From contig JAKVOA010000001.1 in the NCBI GenBank assembly GCA_022483045.1, positions 1,530,501 to 1,594,500 on the forward strand: a stretch of DNA of 64,000 nucleotides. The letters are read 5' to 3'. The notes under the pieces are model-generated. The model had not been told where the DNA came from, did not search any database, and saw only the letters and a list, made by a program, of their open reading frames with translations. Below are positions 1 to 7,430 of the stretch, piece after piece. This DNA is from Oscillospiraceae bacterium. Lineage in GTDB: Bacteria > Bacillota > Clostridia > Oscillospirales > Acutalibacteraceae. The position numbers were made by a program, and so were the translations under genes. Positions within the stretch are counted from its first letter, which is position 1. Every line of letters begins with the position of its first letter.

Positions 1-324
1 GCCGCGGTCAGCGCTGTTGCAGATTTCTTCCGTAACAACGCCTGTTTTGCCAATACAGCGGTCAGCATTGGTGTCTGTTTTCTGGAAGTGGGACATACGC
101 TTGGCAAACGGCCGCGTGCACAGCAGCAGCACCGCAGAAACCACAATAAAAAGCGTAATCTGTACAGTGACATCTGCGCCGAAAAACGCCGCAACCGCTG
201 CCACAATACCGCCAACCGCAAACCAGACACTGACCAACTGCACGGTAAGGCCCTCTACAACTGCCGCAACCACAACCACTGCCAGCCATACATACGGCAT
301 GGCCGTTGTCAGCTGCTCTCCCAT
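1..324 (-). CDS. NfeD-like membrane protein, 3' end cut by window
   Basis: The reading frame is open from an ATG at 324 to the window edge (108 codons), so only the N-terminal part is visible. It is preceded by a strong GGGGGTGAAAG ribosome binding site. The visible protein starts MGEQLTTAMPYVWLAVVVVA and has two hydrophobic segments (about residues 9-30 and 34-65), followed by KRMSHFQKTDTNADRCIGKT and GVVTEEI. That order, membrane segments then a segment leading into a small OB-fold domain, is typical of NfeD/YuaF-type proteins, which usually partner flotillin-like proteins in membrane microdomains. The OB-fold and any partner gene lie outside the window. The family call is from pattern recognition and the role is inferred. 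Confidence 0.7.
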   Translation of the reverse strand, partial: MGEQLTTAMPYVWLAVVVVAAVVEGLTVQLVSVWFAVGGIVAAVAAFFGADVTVQITLFIVVSAVLLLCTRPFAKRMSHFQKTDTNADRCIGKTGVVTEEICNSADRG

Positions 325-348
325 ACTTTCACCCCCCTGTTTGATTGC

Positions 349-377
349 ATAGTACCATACAATCTTATGCAATGCAA
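349..377 (-). promoter_or_regulatory. Sigma-A promoter for the NfeD-like gene
   Basis: On the minus strand TTGCAT (372-377) and TACTAT (349-354) are separated by 17 bp, 25 bp upstream of the ATG at 324. Confidence 0.6.
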
Positions 378-420
378 CCAGAAAAGTCTGATGAATCGCA
401 ATGAAATTTGCATTTATGTT

Positions 421-1290
421 TTAAAAGTGGACCAAAAGCAGCAGCGTGCCGCCAGTGAGCAGAGCCAGCCCCACCGCCGCTTTGCGGCTGAGTTTTTCCT
501 TTAAGAGAAGCCAAGAGAAAAAGACGGTTACCAAAATAGAAAGTTTATCAATCGGCGCAACCATGCTCGCTTTGCTTTCCTGCAGGGCACGGTAGTAGCA
601 CATCCATGACAAACCGGTTGCAAGGCCAGAAAGTGCCAAGAAAATCCAGCTTTTCTTATCAATCGAGGGAATGCCTTTCTGCAGCCCGCGGGCAAACACA
701 ATTCCCCAAGCCAGCGCCAGCACAACAACCGTGCGAATTGCTGTGCCAAGGTTGGACTCTACCCCCTGAATACCGACTTTGCCGAGAATCGCCGTCAGGC
801 TTGCAAACACGGCCGAAAGCACTGCCCAGACAATCCAGCTTTTATTTTGGCCGGCAGCCGGGGCGACGCCCTCTTTTTTCTGTATCATCAGCATTGTTCC
901 CGCAAGGATTAGAATCATACCCAGCAGCATATTTGCGGAAAATGGTTCCTGTAAAAACAAAAATGCAAGAATCATCGTCAGCACAGTGCTGGATTTATCT
1001 ATCGGCGCAACTTTGTTGACATCGCCCAGCTGCAGTGCACGGAAATAGCAGATCCAGCTGGCGCCTGTCGCCAAACCGGAAAGGACAAGGAAAGTCCACG
1101 TATATGCCGACAAGCTGGATATCTGGCTGCCGGAACCTACGATTGCCACCATCAGCCACGCAAAAGCCAGCACCACAATGGTGCGCAGCGCCGTAGCCAA
1201 ATGTGAGTTTACATTACGAATACCGATTTTTGCAAGCACCGCTGTGATGCCGGCGAAAAAAGCTGAACCAAAAGCATAAAGGATCCACAT
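421..1290 (-). CDS. EamA/DMT-family transporter
   Basis: The 289-residue protein is almost entirely hydrophobic, with about ten membrane segments. It is built from two similar halves, each an EamA domain. The duplication is directly visible: the first half has KIGIRNVNSHLATALRTIVV and the second KVGIQGVESNLGTAIRTVVV, and both carry an LSGLATG..W.CY.RALQ motif followed by VAPIDK. Members of the drug/metabolite transporter superfamily move small metabolites or amino acids across the cytoplasmic membrane; the substrate here cannot be predicted. It stands alone. The ribosome binding site is weak (GAGAAAG). Family assignment is firm, function is not. Confidence 0.85.
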   Translation of the reverse strand: MWILYAFGSAFFAGITAVLAKIGIRNVNSHLATALRTIVVLAFAWLMVAIVGSGSQISSLSAYTWTFLVLSGLATGASWICYFRALQLGDVNKVAPIDKSSTVLTMILAFLFLQEPFSANMLLGMILILAGTMLMIQKKEGVAPAAGQNKSWIVWAVLSAVFASLTAILGKVGIQGVESNLGTAIRTVVVLALAWGIVFARGLQKGIPSIDKKSWIFLALSGLATGLSWMCYYRALQESKASMVAPIDKLSILVTVFFSWLLLKEKLSRKAAVGLALLTGGTLLLLVHF

Positions 1291-1332
1291 AACTTTCTCT
1301 TCTTTCTATAATCTTGCAAAAGAAATTTTCAT

Positions 1333-1370
1333 AAAAAATGTCTCCGCTGCACAGAATGGCACGGGGACAT
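1333..1370 (-). terminator. Rho-independent terminator of the rsmD-coaD operon
   Basis: Read on the minus strand, ATGTCCCCGTG pairs imperfectly with CAGCGGAGACAT and is followed by TTTTTTAT. It lies 12 bp after the stop codon of the gene at 1382-1900. Confidence 0.75.
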
Positions 1371-1381
1371 TTAAATGTACA

Positions 1382-1900
1382 TTATCTTTTGGTATGCGCT
1401 GCTCTGCCCGTATGCGTTGTTTTACCTGCATGGGCCGCAATTTCCTGAATACTCTGGCGCGCATTGCGCAGTTCAGAAAGATTCGCTGTCAGGGACTCAT
1501 CTGCCCTGCCCATCAGCTCGTCCACATATTTTCCGCTTGCCCGGCGCATGTCACGGGTTTGTTTTTGTGCAACAGCGACCATCTCCGTCGCTATTTTCTG
1601 CGCCTGCCGCAACACTGTCTGCTGGCTGGTCATCACACGAGCACGTTCTTCCGCTTCCTGCACAGTCCTTTCAGCCTCTCTTTTGGCATCTCCAAGGATT
1701 TTAGAACGGTCGGCAACAATCGCGCAGGCCTGGCGCACTTCTCGCGGAATAGAGTCACGCAGTTCACCAAGCATCTGGTGCACTTCTGCTTCCTGCAAAA
1801 CGACTTTTCCTCGGGCAAAGGGCAGGTGCCAGCCTTTTTCCAGCAGGCTTTCCAGTTCATCAATCAATTCCTCTGCGCTCACGGTATTTTCTTCACTCAT
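1382..1900 (-). CDS. Charged coiled-coil protein, ATP-synthase subunit b/H-like
   Basis: The start is placed at ATG 1900 (MSEENTVSAEEL), giving 172 residues, because an AGGAGGAAACAAGG site sits just upstream; a longer frame reading back into coaD lacks one. It overlaps the coaD stop by 8 bp. The sequence is rich in Glu, Lys, Arg and Ala with a long heptad-like helix (roughly residues 20-135) including AKREAERTVQEAEERARVM. There are no membrane segments. Similar proteins next to coaD in Clostridia are often labelled as ATPase-subunit-like from coiled-coil similarity only. I do not recognise a function; it may be a structural or scaffolding protein. Confidence 0.7.
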   Translation of the reverse strand: MSEENTVSAEELIDELESLLEKGWHLPFARGKVVLQEAEVHQMLGELRDSIPREVRQACAIVADRSKILGDAKREAERTVQEAEERARVMTSQQTVLRQAQKIATEMVAVAQKQTRDMRRASGKYVDELMGRADESLTANLSELRNARQSIQEIAAHAGKTTHTGRAAHTKR

Positions 1901-2399
1901 CCTTGTTTCCTCCTGTATAGATGCGGTCCAAAATATCCGGCAGAATACACTGCGGCACACATTTTGATATATCGCCGCCAAACATGGCAATCTGTTTTAC
2001 CACGCTGGAACTGAGGAACATGTTTTCCGCCTGTGTATTAAAAAAGATTGTTTCCAAGTTCGGGTTTAAGTTGCGGTTTGTCAAAGACATCTGGAACTCA
2101 TACTCAAAGTCTGACAGGGCACGCAGACCGCGCACCACCGCCACTGCGTGCTTTTTACGGGCGTACTCGGCCAGCAGGCCGTGAAAGCTGTCTACCTCTA
2201 CCTGTGGCAGGTCGGTGGTACAGCGGCGAATCATTTTTTCGCGCTCCTCTGCTGTAAAAGCGGTATGCTTCATCGGGTTGTCGAGCACTGCCACAATCAC
2301 TTTATCAAACAGCTTGCAGGAGCGGTGAATAATATCCAAATGCCCCAGAGTCACCGGGTCAAAGCTGCCCGGGCAAATTGCAATGCGTTCATTTTTCAT
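1893..2399 (-). CDS. coaD: Phosphopantetheine adenylyltransferase
   Basis: This enzyme transfers AMP from ATP to 4'-phosphopantetheine, the penultimate step of coenzyme A synthesis in the cytosol. The 168-residue length is standard. The nucleotidyltransferase signature is at the N-terminus: GSFDPVTLGHLDII, with T17-x-G-H20 binding the phosphates. The C-terminal ATP motif is MFLSSSVVKQIA (about residues 127-138), and VVRGLRALSDFEYEF is the usual substrate-loop region. It overlaps rsmD by 4 bp (ATGA) upstream and the coiled-coil gene downstream, so translation of the three is probably coupled. Confidence 0.97.
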   Translation of the reverse strand: MKNERIAICPGSFDPVTLGHLDIIHRSCKLFDKVIVAVLDNPMKHTAFTAEEREKMIRRCTTDLPQVEVDSFHGLLAEYARKKHAVAVVRGLRALSDFEYEFQMSLTNRNLNPNLETIFFNTQAENMFLSSSVVKQIAMFGGDISKCVPQCILPDILDRIYTGGNKDE

Positions 2400-2944
2400 A
2401 CTGACACGTCCTTATGCGTGAATGTAGTAACCATAATTTTGCCGTAGTGGTGCTGGCAGCACTGTACAAAGCCGCCGGCTTCCTGCGGCATTGTTTCATC
2501 TGACGGGTGCTCGCACAAAATCATGCCGCCCGGATTCATCAGCGCAGCACAAAGAGGCAGCGCCTGCTGCAGCAACCCAGTGCGGTACGGCGGGTCTAAA
2601 AAGCAAAGGTCATAGGGCAGCTCTCTGCGCTGCAGATACAGCAGGGTATCTGCCTGATGCACCTCTGCGCGGTCTGCCAAGCCCGTAGCGGCAAGGTTTT
2701 TTTGTATGACTTCTATGCTCTCACGGCTGCGGTCTACAAATACAGCGTGCGCTGCACCGCGGCTGAGTGCCTCTATACCCAGTTGACCAGAGCCCGCGAA
2801 CGCATCCAATACGCGGCGGCCCTCCACCTGAAACTGAATAATACTGAAAATTGCCTCTTTTACACGCTCCGGAGTGGGGCGTGTTTCGGAGCCCTCCCGG
2901 GTAACAAGACGGCGGCCCCTGGCCGTGCCGGTAATTACGCGCAT
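2396..2944 (-). CDS. rsmD: 16S rRNA (guanine-966 N2)-methyltransferase
   Basis: RsmD methylates G966 of 16S rRNA during 30S assembly using S-adenosylmethionine. The start is put at ATG 2944 (MRVITGTARGRRL, 182 residues) because GAAAGGAG lies just upstream and family members begin with this RV(I)xGxxRGRRL stretch. SAM-binding motif I is VLDAFAGSGQLGIEA (about residues 46-60) and the catalytic motif is LDPPY (about 114-118). The rsmD-coaD pairing with a 4-bp overlap is common in Firmicutes. It is the first gene after the promoter at 2990-3018. Confidence 0.95.
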   Translation of the reverse strand: MRVITGTARGRRLVTREGSETRPTPERVKEAIFSIIQFQVEGRRVLDAFAGSGQLGIEALSRGAAHAVFVDRSRESIEVIQKNLAATGLADRAEVHQADTLLYLQRRELPYDLCFLDPPYRTGLLQQALPLCAALMNPGGMILCEHPSDETMPQEAGGFVQCCQHHYGKIMVTTFTHKDVSV

Positions 2945-2989
2945 GGATTCCGAACTCCTTTCATCAAGATGGTTTTCGCCATGTTTTCT

Positions 2990-3018
2990 ATTATCGCATT
3001 CCAAGGCGTTCCTGTCAA
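2990..3018 (-). promoter_or_regulatory. Sigma-A promoter for rsmD-coaD operon
   Basis: Minus strand TTGACA (3013-3018), 17 bp, GATAAT (2990-2995), 45 bp upstream of the rsmD start. Confidence 0.8.
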
Positions 3019-3060
3019 CTTTAGAGGGGAAAAAGGTGAAAAATCAGACTTTTTGCCGCT

Positions 3061-4908
3061 CTATGATTCTTTTTTCTCATCTTGGAAAAATGCGTAAACT
3101 TTCTCAGCAGCGGGGCGGGTCATGTCTGGCGCACCTGCCAGCTCCTCAAGCGTCGCCTCGCGAATCGCAGTAATCGTACCGAAATGGTGCAGAAGTGCCT
3201 TTGCGCGTTTGTCGCCGATTCCCTCTATGCGGGTAAGCGAAGAGGCAAACGCATGCTTCTTCCTGCTTTGCCGGTGGTAGCCGATGGCCCAGCGGTGCAC
3301 TTCATCTTGGATACTAGAAACCAGCGTAAAAGCTGCCCGATGAGAATTGATTGCAATTTCACCGCCGCCGCCAGTAATCGCGCGGGTGCGGTGGCTGTTG
3401 TCTTTGACCATGCCAAAAAGCGGAATTGTCAAACCGAAGTGCCGCAGCACCGGCTCTACCGCGCTGACCTGTCCTTTGCCGCCATCTAGCAGAATCAGGT
3501 CTGGCAGACGGCCAAAGCCCTCGTTTTCTTCTTTATGCACTTCGTATTCCTGAAAGCGGCGGGTCAGCACCTCATTCATAGAGGCGTAGTCGTCCTGCCC
3601 CTCTACCGTTTTAATTTTAAATTTCCGGTACGCCGACTTGAGCGGACGGCCATTTTCAAACACGACCATACCGGCCACGTTGTCCTGCCCGGCTAAGTTA
3701 GAAATATCATAGGACTCAATATAGGTGGGCGGCGCAGGAAGGCCCAGCAGGCGCCCTAATTCATCCAGTGCACTGGTCTCGCGGCCAGTGCGGCCGGTCG
3801 TCTGTGCTACCTGCTCAGCAGCGTTGCCGCGCACCATTTCCACCAGCTGTGCCTGCTCGCCCTTTTGCGGCACAGTAATATGCACAGCGCGGCCGGCCTT
3901 TTCTGTCAGCCAGCGTTCCAACAGGTCTGTACTTTCCGCAGGGCCGTCAAGCGTAACCCGCGGCGGAATGTGTTCACGTATCTGATAGTAGCGCTCGATA
4001 AACTCGTGCCGAGCATTCTCCGGGCTGCCAACTGAACCCATCGGGAAACTTTCGCGGTCGTAAAGGCGGGCTTCCTGAAAACGAAACACCTGAAAGCAGG
4101 CAGCTGCAGGGCCCTGCGCCAAGGCAATAACGTCCTGCTCTGGCACAGAGGCCGCAACCACTTTCTGCCTCGCCGCCATACGGCGAATCGCAAGCAGGCG
4201 GTCACGAATGCGCGCGGCGCGCTCAAACTGCAAGCTGTCGCTCGCCTCTTTCATTTTCTGTTCCAGCTGCTTTACTGAAGAAGCGCGGCCGCCTTGTACA
4301 AAATCGACTGCTTCCGCAACCAATTCGCGGTACTGCTGCTGTGTAATCTTGCCAAGGCAGGGTGCGCAGCACTGCTTGATATAGAAATTCAGACACGGGC
4401 GGCGCTTACCGATATCCTGCGGAAAGCGGCGGGTGCAGTCCGGCAGACGAAAGATTTTCAGTGCCTCGTCCACACTTTCTTTTGTGGCCCAGGAGCTGAC
4501 ATACGGACCAAGATAGGTGGCGCCATCGTCCAGTACCTGCTTTGCCTGCGACATGCGCGGCCATGCTTCATTGGTAATCTTTATATAATGATAGCCTTTG
4601 TCGTCCTTGAGCAGGATATTGTACTTTGGCTGGTGCTGCTTAATCAAGCTTGCCTCCAGCACCAGTGCCTCAAACTCGCTATCGGTCAAAATATACTCGA
4701 ACCAATCGACATGGGCAACCATCTGGCGCACTTTTTCCTCGTGATTCTTTTCGCTGCCAAAATATTGGCTTACGCGGTTTTTCAGCGCCTTTGCCTTGCC
4801 GATATAGATAATCTGGCCGCTTTTGTCGTGCATCAGATAGACCCCGGGGTGCAGAGGCAGCTTCATCGCCCGGCTACGCAGTTCCCGGCGCTTTACTTCA
4901 TCGATCAT
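3061..4908 (-). CDS. uvrC: UvrABC nucleotide-excision repair endonuclease subunit C
   Basis: UvrC makes the two incisions either side of a DNA lesion marked by UvrA/UvrB. The 615-residue protein has the full domain order: an N-terminal GIY-YIG nuclease (GVYLMHDKSGQIIYIGKAK, about residues 22-40), the cysteine-rich segment with CLNFYIKQCCAPC, a UVR domain (QKMKEASDSLQFERAARIRD), an RNase H-like second nuclease (YIESYDISNLAGQDNVAGMV through DGGKGQ), and a C-terminal helix-hairpin-helix region (IEGIGDKRAKALLHHFG). The start at 4908 has AAAGGGG upstream. A terminator separates it from ptsH, so it depends on read-through or a promoter I did not identify. Confidence 0.97.
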   Translation of the reverse strand: MIDEVKRRELRSRAMKLPLHPGVYLMHDKSGQIIYIGKAKALKNRVSQYFGSEKNHEEKVRQMVAHVDWFEYILTDSEFEALVLEASLIKQHQPKYNILLKDDKGYHYIKITNEAWPRMSQAKQVLDDGATYLGPYVSSWATKESVDEALKIFRLPDCTRRFPQDIGKRRPCLNFYIKQCCAPCLGKITQQQYRELVAEAVDFVQGGRASSVKQLEQKMKEASDSLQFERAARIRDRLLAIRRMAARQKVVAASVPEQDVIALAQGPAAACFQVFRFQEARLYDRESFPMGSVGSPENARHEFIERYYQIREHIPPRVTLDGPAESTDLLERWLTEKAGRAVHITVPQKGEQAQLVEMVRGNAAEQVAQTTGRTGRETSALDELGRLLGLPAPPTYIESYDISNLAGQDNVAGMVVFENGRPLKSAYRKFKIKTVEGQDDYASMNEVLTRRFQEYEVHKEENEGFGRLPDLILLDGGKGQVSAVEPVLRHFGLTIPLFGMVKDNSHRTRAITGGGGEIAINSHRAAFTLVSSIQDEVHRWAIGYHRQSRKKHAFASSLTRIEGIGDKRAKALLHHFGTITAIREATLEELAGAPDMTRPAAEKVYAFFQDEKKES

Positions 4909-4934
4909 TTGGCCATCCCCTTTCCCGTATGATA

Positions 4935-4981
4935 GAAAAAAGCTGCCCCGCCACGGAAAACTCCATGCGCACGGGACAGCT
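4935..4981 (-). terminator. Rho-independent terminator after ptsH
   Basis: On the minus strand AGCTGTCCCG pairs with CGGGGCAGCT (one G-U pair) followed by TTTTTT. It lies 13 bp past the ptsH stop codon. Confidence 0.85.
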
Positions 4982-4994
4982 ACCTGTGACAGAA

Positions 4995-5258
4995 TTATTC
5001 AGCAAAGCCGGATTTGACAAGATCAACCAGGCTGCTGACAGCCTCTTCTTCATCGGGACCGTCTGCAATAATGCGGATTGTGGTACCACCAACGATACCG
5101 AGGGACAAAACACCCAAAAGGCTCTTTGCGTTTACGCGGCGCTCTTCTTTCTCGACCCAGATAGAGGATTTGTACTCATTTGCTTTCTGAATGAAAAATG
5201 TAGCCGGGCGGGCATGCAATCCTACCTGATTCTGTACTAATACTTCTTTCACACACAT
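4995..5258 (-). CDS. ptsH: HPr phosphocarrier protein
   Basis: HPr passes phosphate from enzyme I to sugar-specific PTS enzymes and, in Firmicutes, is phosphorylated on serine to act as a co-repressor with CcpA. At 87 residues it has the expected length. The catalytic histidine is His15 in GLHARPA, and the regulatory serine is Ser46 in NAKSLLGVLSLGI, close to the classic NLKSIMGVMSLGI. Having both distinguishes it from Crh, which lacks the histidine. It is monocistronic, with tandem promoters upstream and its own terminator. No enzyme I gene is in the window. Confidence 0.93.
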   Translation of the reverse strand: MCVKEVLVQNQVGLHARPATFFIQKANEYKSSIWVEKEERRVNAKSLLGVLSLGIVGGTTIRIIADGPDEEEAVSSLVDLVKSGFAE

Positions 5259-5310
5259 GATTATTTAGCTCCTAACGATTAAAAATTTTCAGCCAAAATA
5301 AAATATACAA

Positions 5311-5340
5311 ATTCTAAAAATACATGTACCATCCTGTCAA
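5311..5340 (-). promoter_or_regulatory. Proximal sigma-A promoter of ptsH
   Basis: Minus strand TTGACA (5335-5340), 18 bp, TAGAAT (5311-5316). Confidence 0.6.
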
Positions 5341-5344
5341 ATGT

Positions 5345-5372
5345 ATTATAGCACTTTTGAAAACGCGGTCAA
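5345..5372 (-). promoter_or_regulatory. Distal sigma-A promoter of ptsH
   Basis: Minus strand TTGACC (5367-5372), 16 bp, TATAAT (5345-5350), immediately upstream of the proximal promoter. The remaining stretch to the trmD stop at 5505 shows no clear terminator for trmD. Confidence 0.6.
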
Positions 5373-5504
5373 TCGCTGAGCCAAAAGTTTGGACTAATAC
5401 CTAAGCATTACACCTTTGCACGCCAGATTCTTCGTGCATGTTGCCATGTTTGTTGAAAACTTTTAGGCTCTCTGCTACATAAAATGCTGTATCCGACAGT
5501 TTCT

Positions 5505-6254
5505 TTAAAAATTCTCTTTGGTTTTTCCAGTCTGCCATTCCTTCAGGAATTTTTTGTCTTCCTGCGTCAGGGGTGCCGTTTCCAGTAAATCCGGCCTTTT
5601 TTGTAAGGTGCGCAGCAGGCTTTGGTGATGACGCCAAAGGGCAATATTGGCATGGTGGCCGGTCATCAGCGGCGCGGGCACGCTTTTGCCGCGCCACACC
5701 TGCGGGCGGGTATACTGTGGGTACTCCAACAGGCCATTGTAATGGCTTTCTTCCTGAAAACATTCGTCGGAGGCAAGGACCCCGGGCTGCAGACGCGCCA
5801 AAGAATCGATCAGGCACAAAGCCGGCAGCTCACCGCCGGTCAGCACAAAGTCGCCAAGAGAGACTTCCTCGTCCACATAACTTTCCAGCACCCGCTCATC
5901 CACACCCTCGTAGTGCCCGCAAAGGATACAAATATTTTCGTAGTTGTTGAGTTCTTTCAGCAGTTTTTGGTTAAGCTGTCTGCCCTGGGGGCTCATAAAC
6001 AGTATATGCGGTTTTTTCCCCAATGTCCGAATGAGGTCGTCAAAGCAGGCGGCAATCGGCTGCGCGAGCAGCAGCATTCCCTTGCCTCCGCCAAAGACCG
6101 TATCATCCACTGTGCTGTGTTTATCGTGGGCATAGCTGCGCAGCTGGTGCGGCACAATCTGCACTGCGCCGCGCTTGCGTCCACGCCCCACAATGCTCTC
6201 GGCCAACACTGCTTCACACATTTCGGGAAACAGGGTAATCAGGTCAATCCGCAT
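5505..6254 (-). CDS. trmD: tRNA (guanine-37 N1)-methyltransferase
   Basis: TrmD places the m1G37 methyl group that prevents +1 frameshifting, using a SAM-binding trefoil knot. The start is set at ATG 6254 (MRIDLITLFPEM, 249 residues), the family's usual N-terminus, which overlaps rimM by 11 bp. Diagnostic stretches are FGGGKGMLL (about residues 57-65), LCGHYEGVDERV (about 110-121) and SLGDFVLTGGELPAL (about 131-145), which form the knot and catalytic Asp site. It is the last gene of the ribosome/translation block ylxM-ffh-rpsP-khpA-rimM-trmD. Confidence 0.96.
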   Translation of the reverse strand: MRIDLITLFPEMCEAVLAESIVGRGRKRGAVQIVPHQLRSYAHDKHSTVDDTVFGGGKGMLLLAQPIAACFDDLIRTLGKKPHILFMSPQGRQLNQKLLKELNNYENICILCGHYEGVDERVLESYVDEEVSLGDFVLTGGELPALCLIDSLARLQPGVLASDECFQEESHYNGLLEYPQYTRPQVWRGKSVPAPLMTGHHANIALWRHHQSLLRTLQKRPDLLETAPLTQEDKKFLKEWQTGKTKENF

Positions 6255-6756
6255 CGAACATACCCTCCATCGGTACAATCTCCAGAACATTCTGTTCCAG
6301 GTCCACTTTTTTGACAACCTGCGCAATGGCAGGCATTAGTACCGTGCGGCCGGCGCTGTCCTTTACCTCGTAGACATCGTTTGCACCCGTTGTGTACACC
6401 TGTGTCAGCTTGCCGTAAACTTGTCCGTTTTGTGCGTCTCGCACTTCCATACCAATTAAATCTTCATGGAAGTAAGCGCCCGCCGGCAGCGCAGCATCTG
6501 CCCGGCGAAAACACAGCACGCGCCCACGCAGGGTATCGCCCTGTTCCACCGTTGTAATCCCCTGCAGCTTGACCAACAGCAGGCTTTTGTGCACGCGGGA
6601 AGCGAGAATTTTTACCGGAGTCTTGTCCGTTTGCCAATATAAAGTATCGAACTGCTGCAGAAACGCCGCCGAGTCACACCACGGCTCTAAGCGAAGCTCA
6701 CCGCTCACACCGTGGGTGCCGACAATGCGGCCGGCCTCCAGATACTCTGTTTTCAT
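6244..6756 (-). CDS. rimM: 16S rRNA processing protein RimM
   Basis: RimM binds ribosomal protein S19 and helps mature the 30S head. The protein has 170 residues, the usual size. The N-terminal RimM domain begins LEAGRIVGTHGVSGELRLEP, and the C-terminal PRC-barrel contains DLIGMEVRDAQNGQVYGKL and ends LMPAIAQVVKKVDLEQNVL. GGAGGATACAG precedes the ATG at 6756. Its gene overlaps trmD by 11 bp, implying translational coupling. A strong hairpin separates it from khpA. Confidence 0.95.
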   Translation of the reverse strand: MKTEYLEAGRIVGTHGVSGELRLEPWCDSAAFLQQFDTLYWQTDKTPVKILASRVHKSLLLVKLQGITTVEQGDTLRGRVLCFRRADAALPAGAYFHEDLIGMEVRDAQNGQVYGKLTQVYTTGANDVYEVKDSAGRTVLMPAIAQVVKKVDLEQNVLEIVPMEGMFDAD

Positions 6757-6790
6757 CTGTATCCTCCATATTCTGTGATTCCGCTGCGCA

Positions 6791-6832
6791 AAGAAAAAGA
6801 CTGCCGCAAGCAGCGCCTGCGGCAGATTTTTT
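6791..6832. terminator. Intercistronic hairpin between khpA and rimM
   Basis: CTGCCGCA (6801-6808) pairs with TGCGGCAG (6818-6825). On the minus strand it is followed by TCTTTTTC. It lies just after the khpA stop and may attenuate expression of rimM-trmD relative to upstream genes. Confidence 0.7.
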
Positions 6833-6840
6833 GCAGCTAA

Positions 6841-7074
6841 TCAGTCAATTTCGACAGAAACTTTTGTATCCTGCCGTGTAGCGGCTGCACGCATGACCAC
6901 GCGAATTGCTTTTGCAATGCGCCCCTGCTTGCCAATAACGCGGCCCATATCCGCCTCTGCTACATGCAGATGATAGGTGACGGTACCGTCTGGTGCAGGT
7001 TCATCCACGGTCACCTGAACCGCCGTGGGGTCTTGTACAAGTCCCTGTGCAATCGCGGTCAGAAGCTCTTCCAT
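6841..7074 (-). CDS. khpA: KH-domain RNA-binding protein KhpA (YlqC family)
   Basis: The 77-residue protein is a single KH domain. The RNA-contact GxxG loop is visible as VIGKQGRIAKAIR (about residues 46-58). In Firmicutes KhpA pairs with KhpB/Jag and affects RNA stability and cell elongation. The position between rpsP and rimM is the standard one for this family. AAGGAGGG lies upstream of the ATG at 7074, and it is 17 bp from rpsP. Confidence 0.93.
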   Translation of the reverse strand: MEELLTAIAQGLVQDPTAVQVTVDEPAPDGTVTYHLHVAEADMGRVIGKQGRIAKAIRVVMRAAATRQDTKVSVEID

Positions 7075-7091
7075 GGAAAGGCCCTCCTTTT

Positions 7092-7334
7092 TTACAGTAC
7101 GCCGTTCTGCTTCAGCAGACGCTTGACGGTATCTGTCGGCTGTGCGCCGTTCTTAATCCAAGTCTGCACCTTATCGGGGTCAACTTTCACCTCGGCCGGC
7201 TCTTTGAGCGGATCGTAGCTGCCGATTTCCTCAATGAAACGGCCATCGCGGGGATAGCGGGAATCTGCAACAACAATGCGGTAAAACGGTTTCTTCTTTG
7301 CGCCCATGCGGCGCAGACGAATCTTGACTGCCAT
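7092..7334 (-). CDS. rpsP: 30S ribosomal protein S16
   Basis: The 80-residue sequence begins [20 protein letters not shown] and contains [20 protein letters not shown], the hallmark of bS16, a protein needed for assembly of the 16S rRNA 5' domain. TTGGAGG precedes the ATG. The 96-bp gap to ffh holds a GGAAG...CTTCC-based hairpin without a U-tract, so it is probably not a terminator. Confidence 0.97.
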   Translation of the reverse strand: MAVKIRLRRMGAKKKPFYRIVVADSRYPRDGRFIEEIGSYDPLKEPAEVKVDPDKVQTWIKNGAQPTDTVKRLLKQNGVL

Positions 7335-7430
7335 AAATTTGTACCTCCAAAATTACATATCTTTCGTATTAAAATGCTATAATCAGGAAGACGCAGCTGC
7401 TGCGCCGCGGGCTTCCAAGAATTATCTGAA

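Noticed and set aside
5401..5817. Minus-strand frame of 138 codons overlapping the end of trmD
   Set aside because: Most of it lies out of frame inside trmD, it lacks a ribosome binding site, and the protein is Arg/Pro-rich with no recognisable domain.
7335..7430. GC-rich hairpin between ffh and rpsP considered as a terminator
   Set aside because: There is no T-run after the stem on the minus strand, so transcription probably continues into rpsP.
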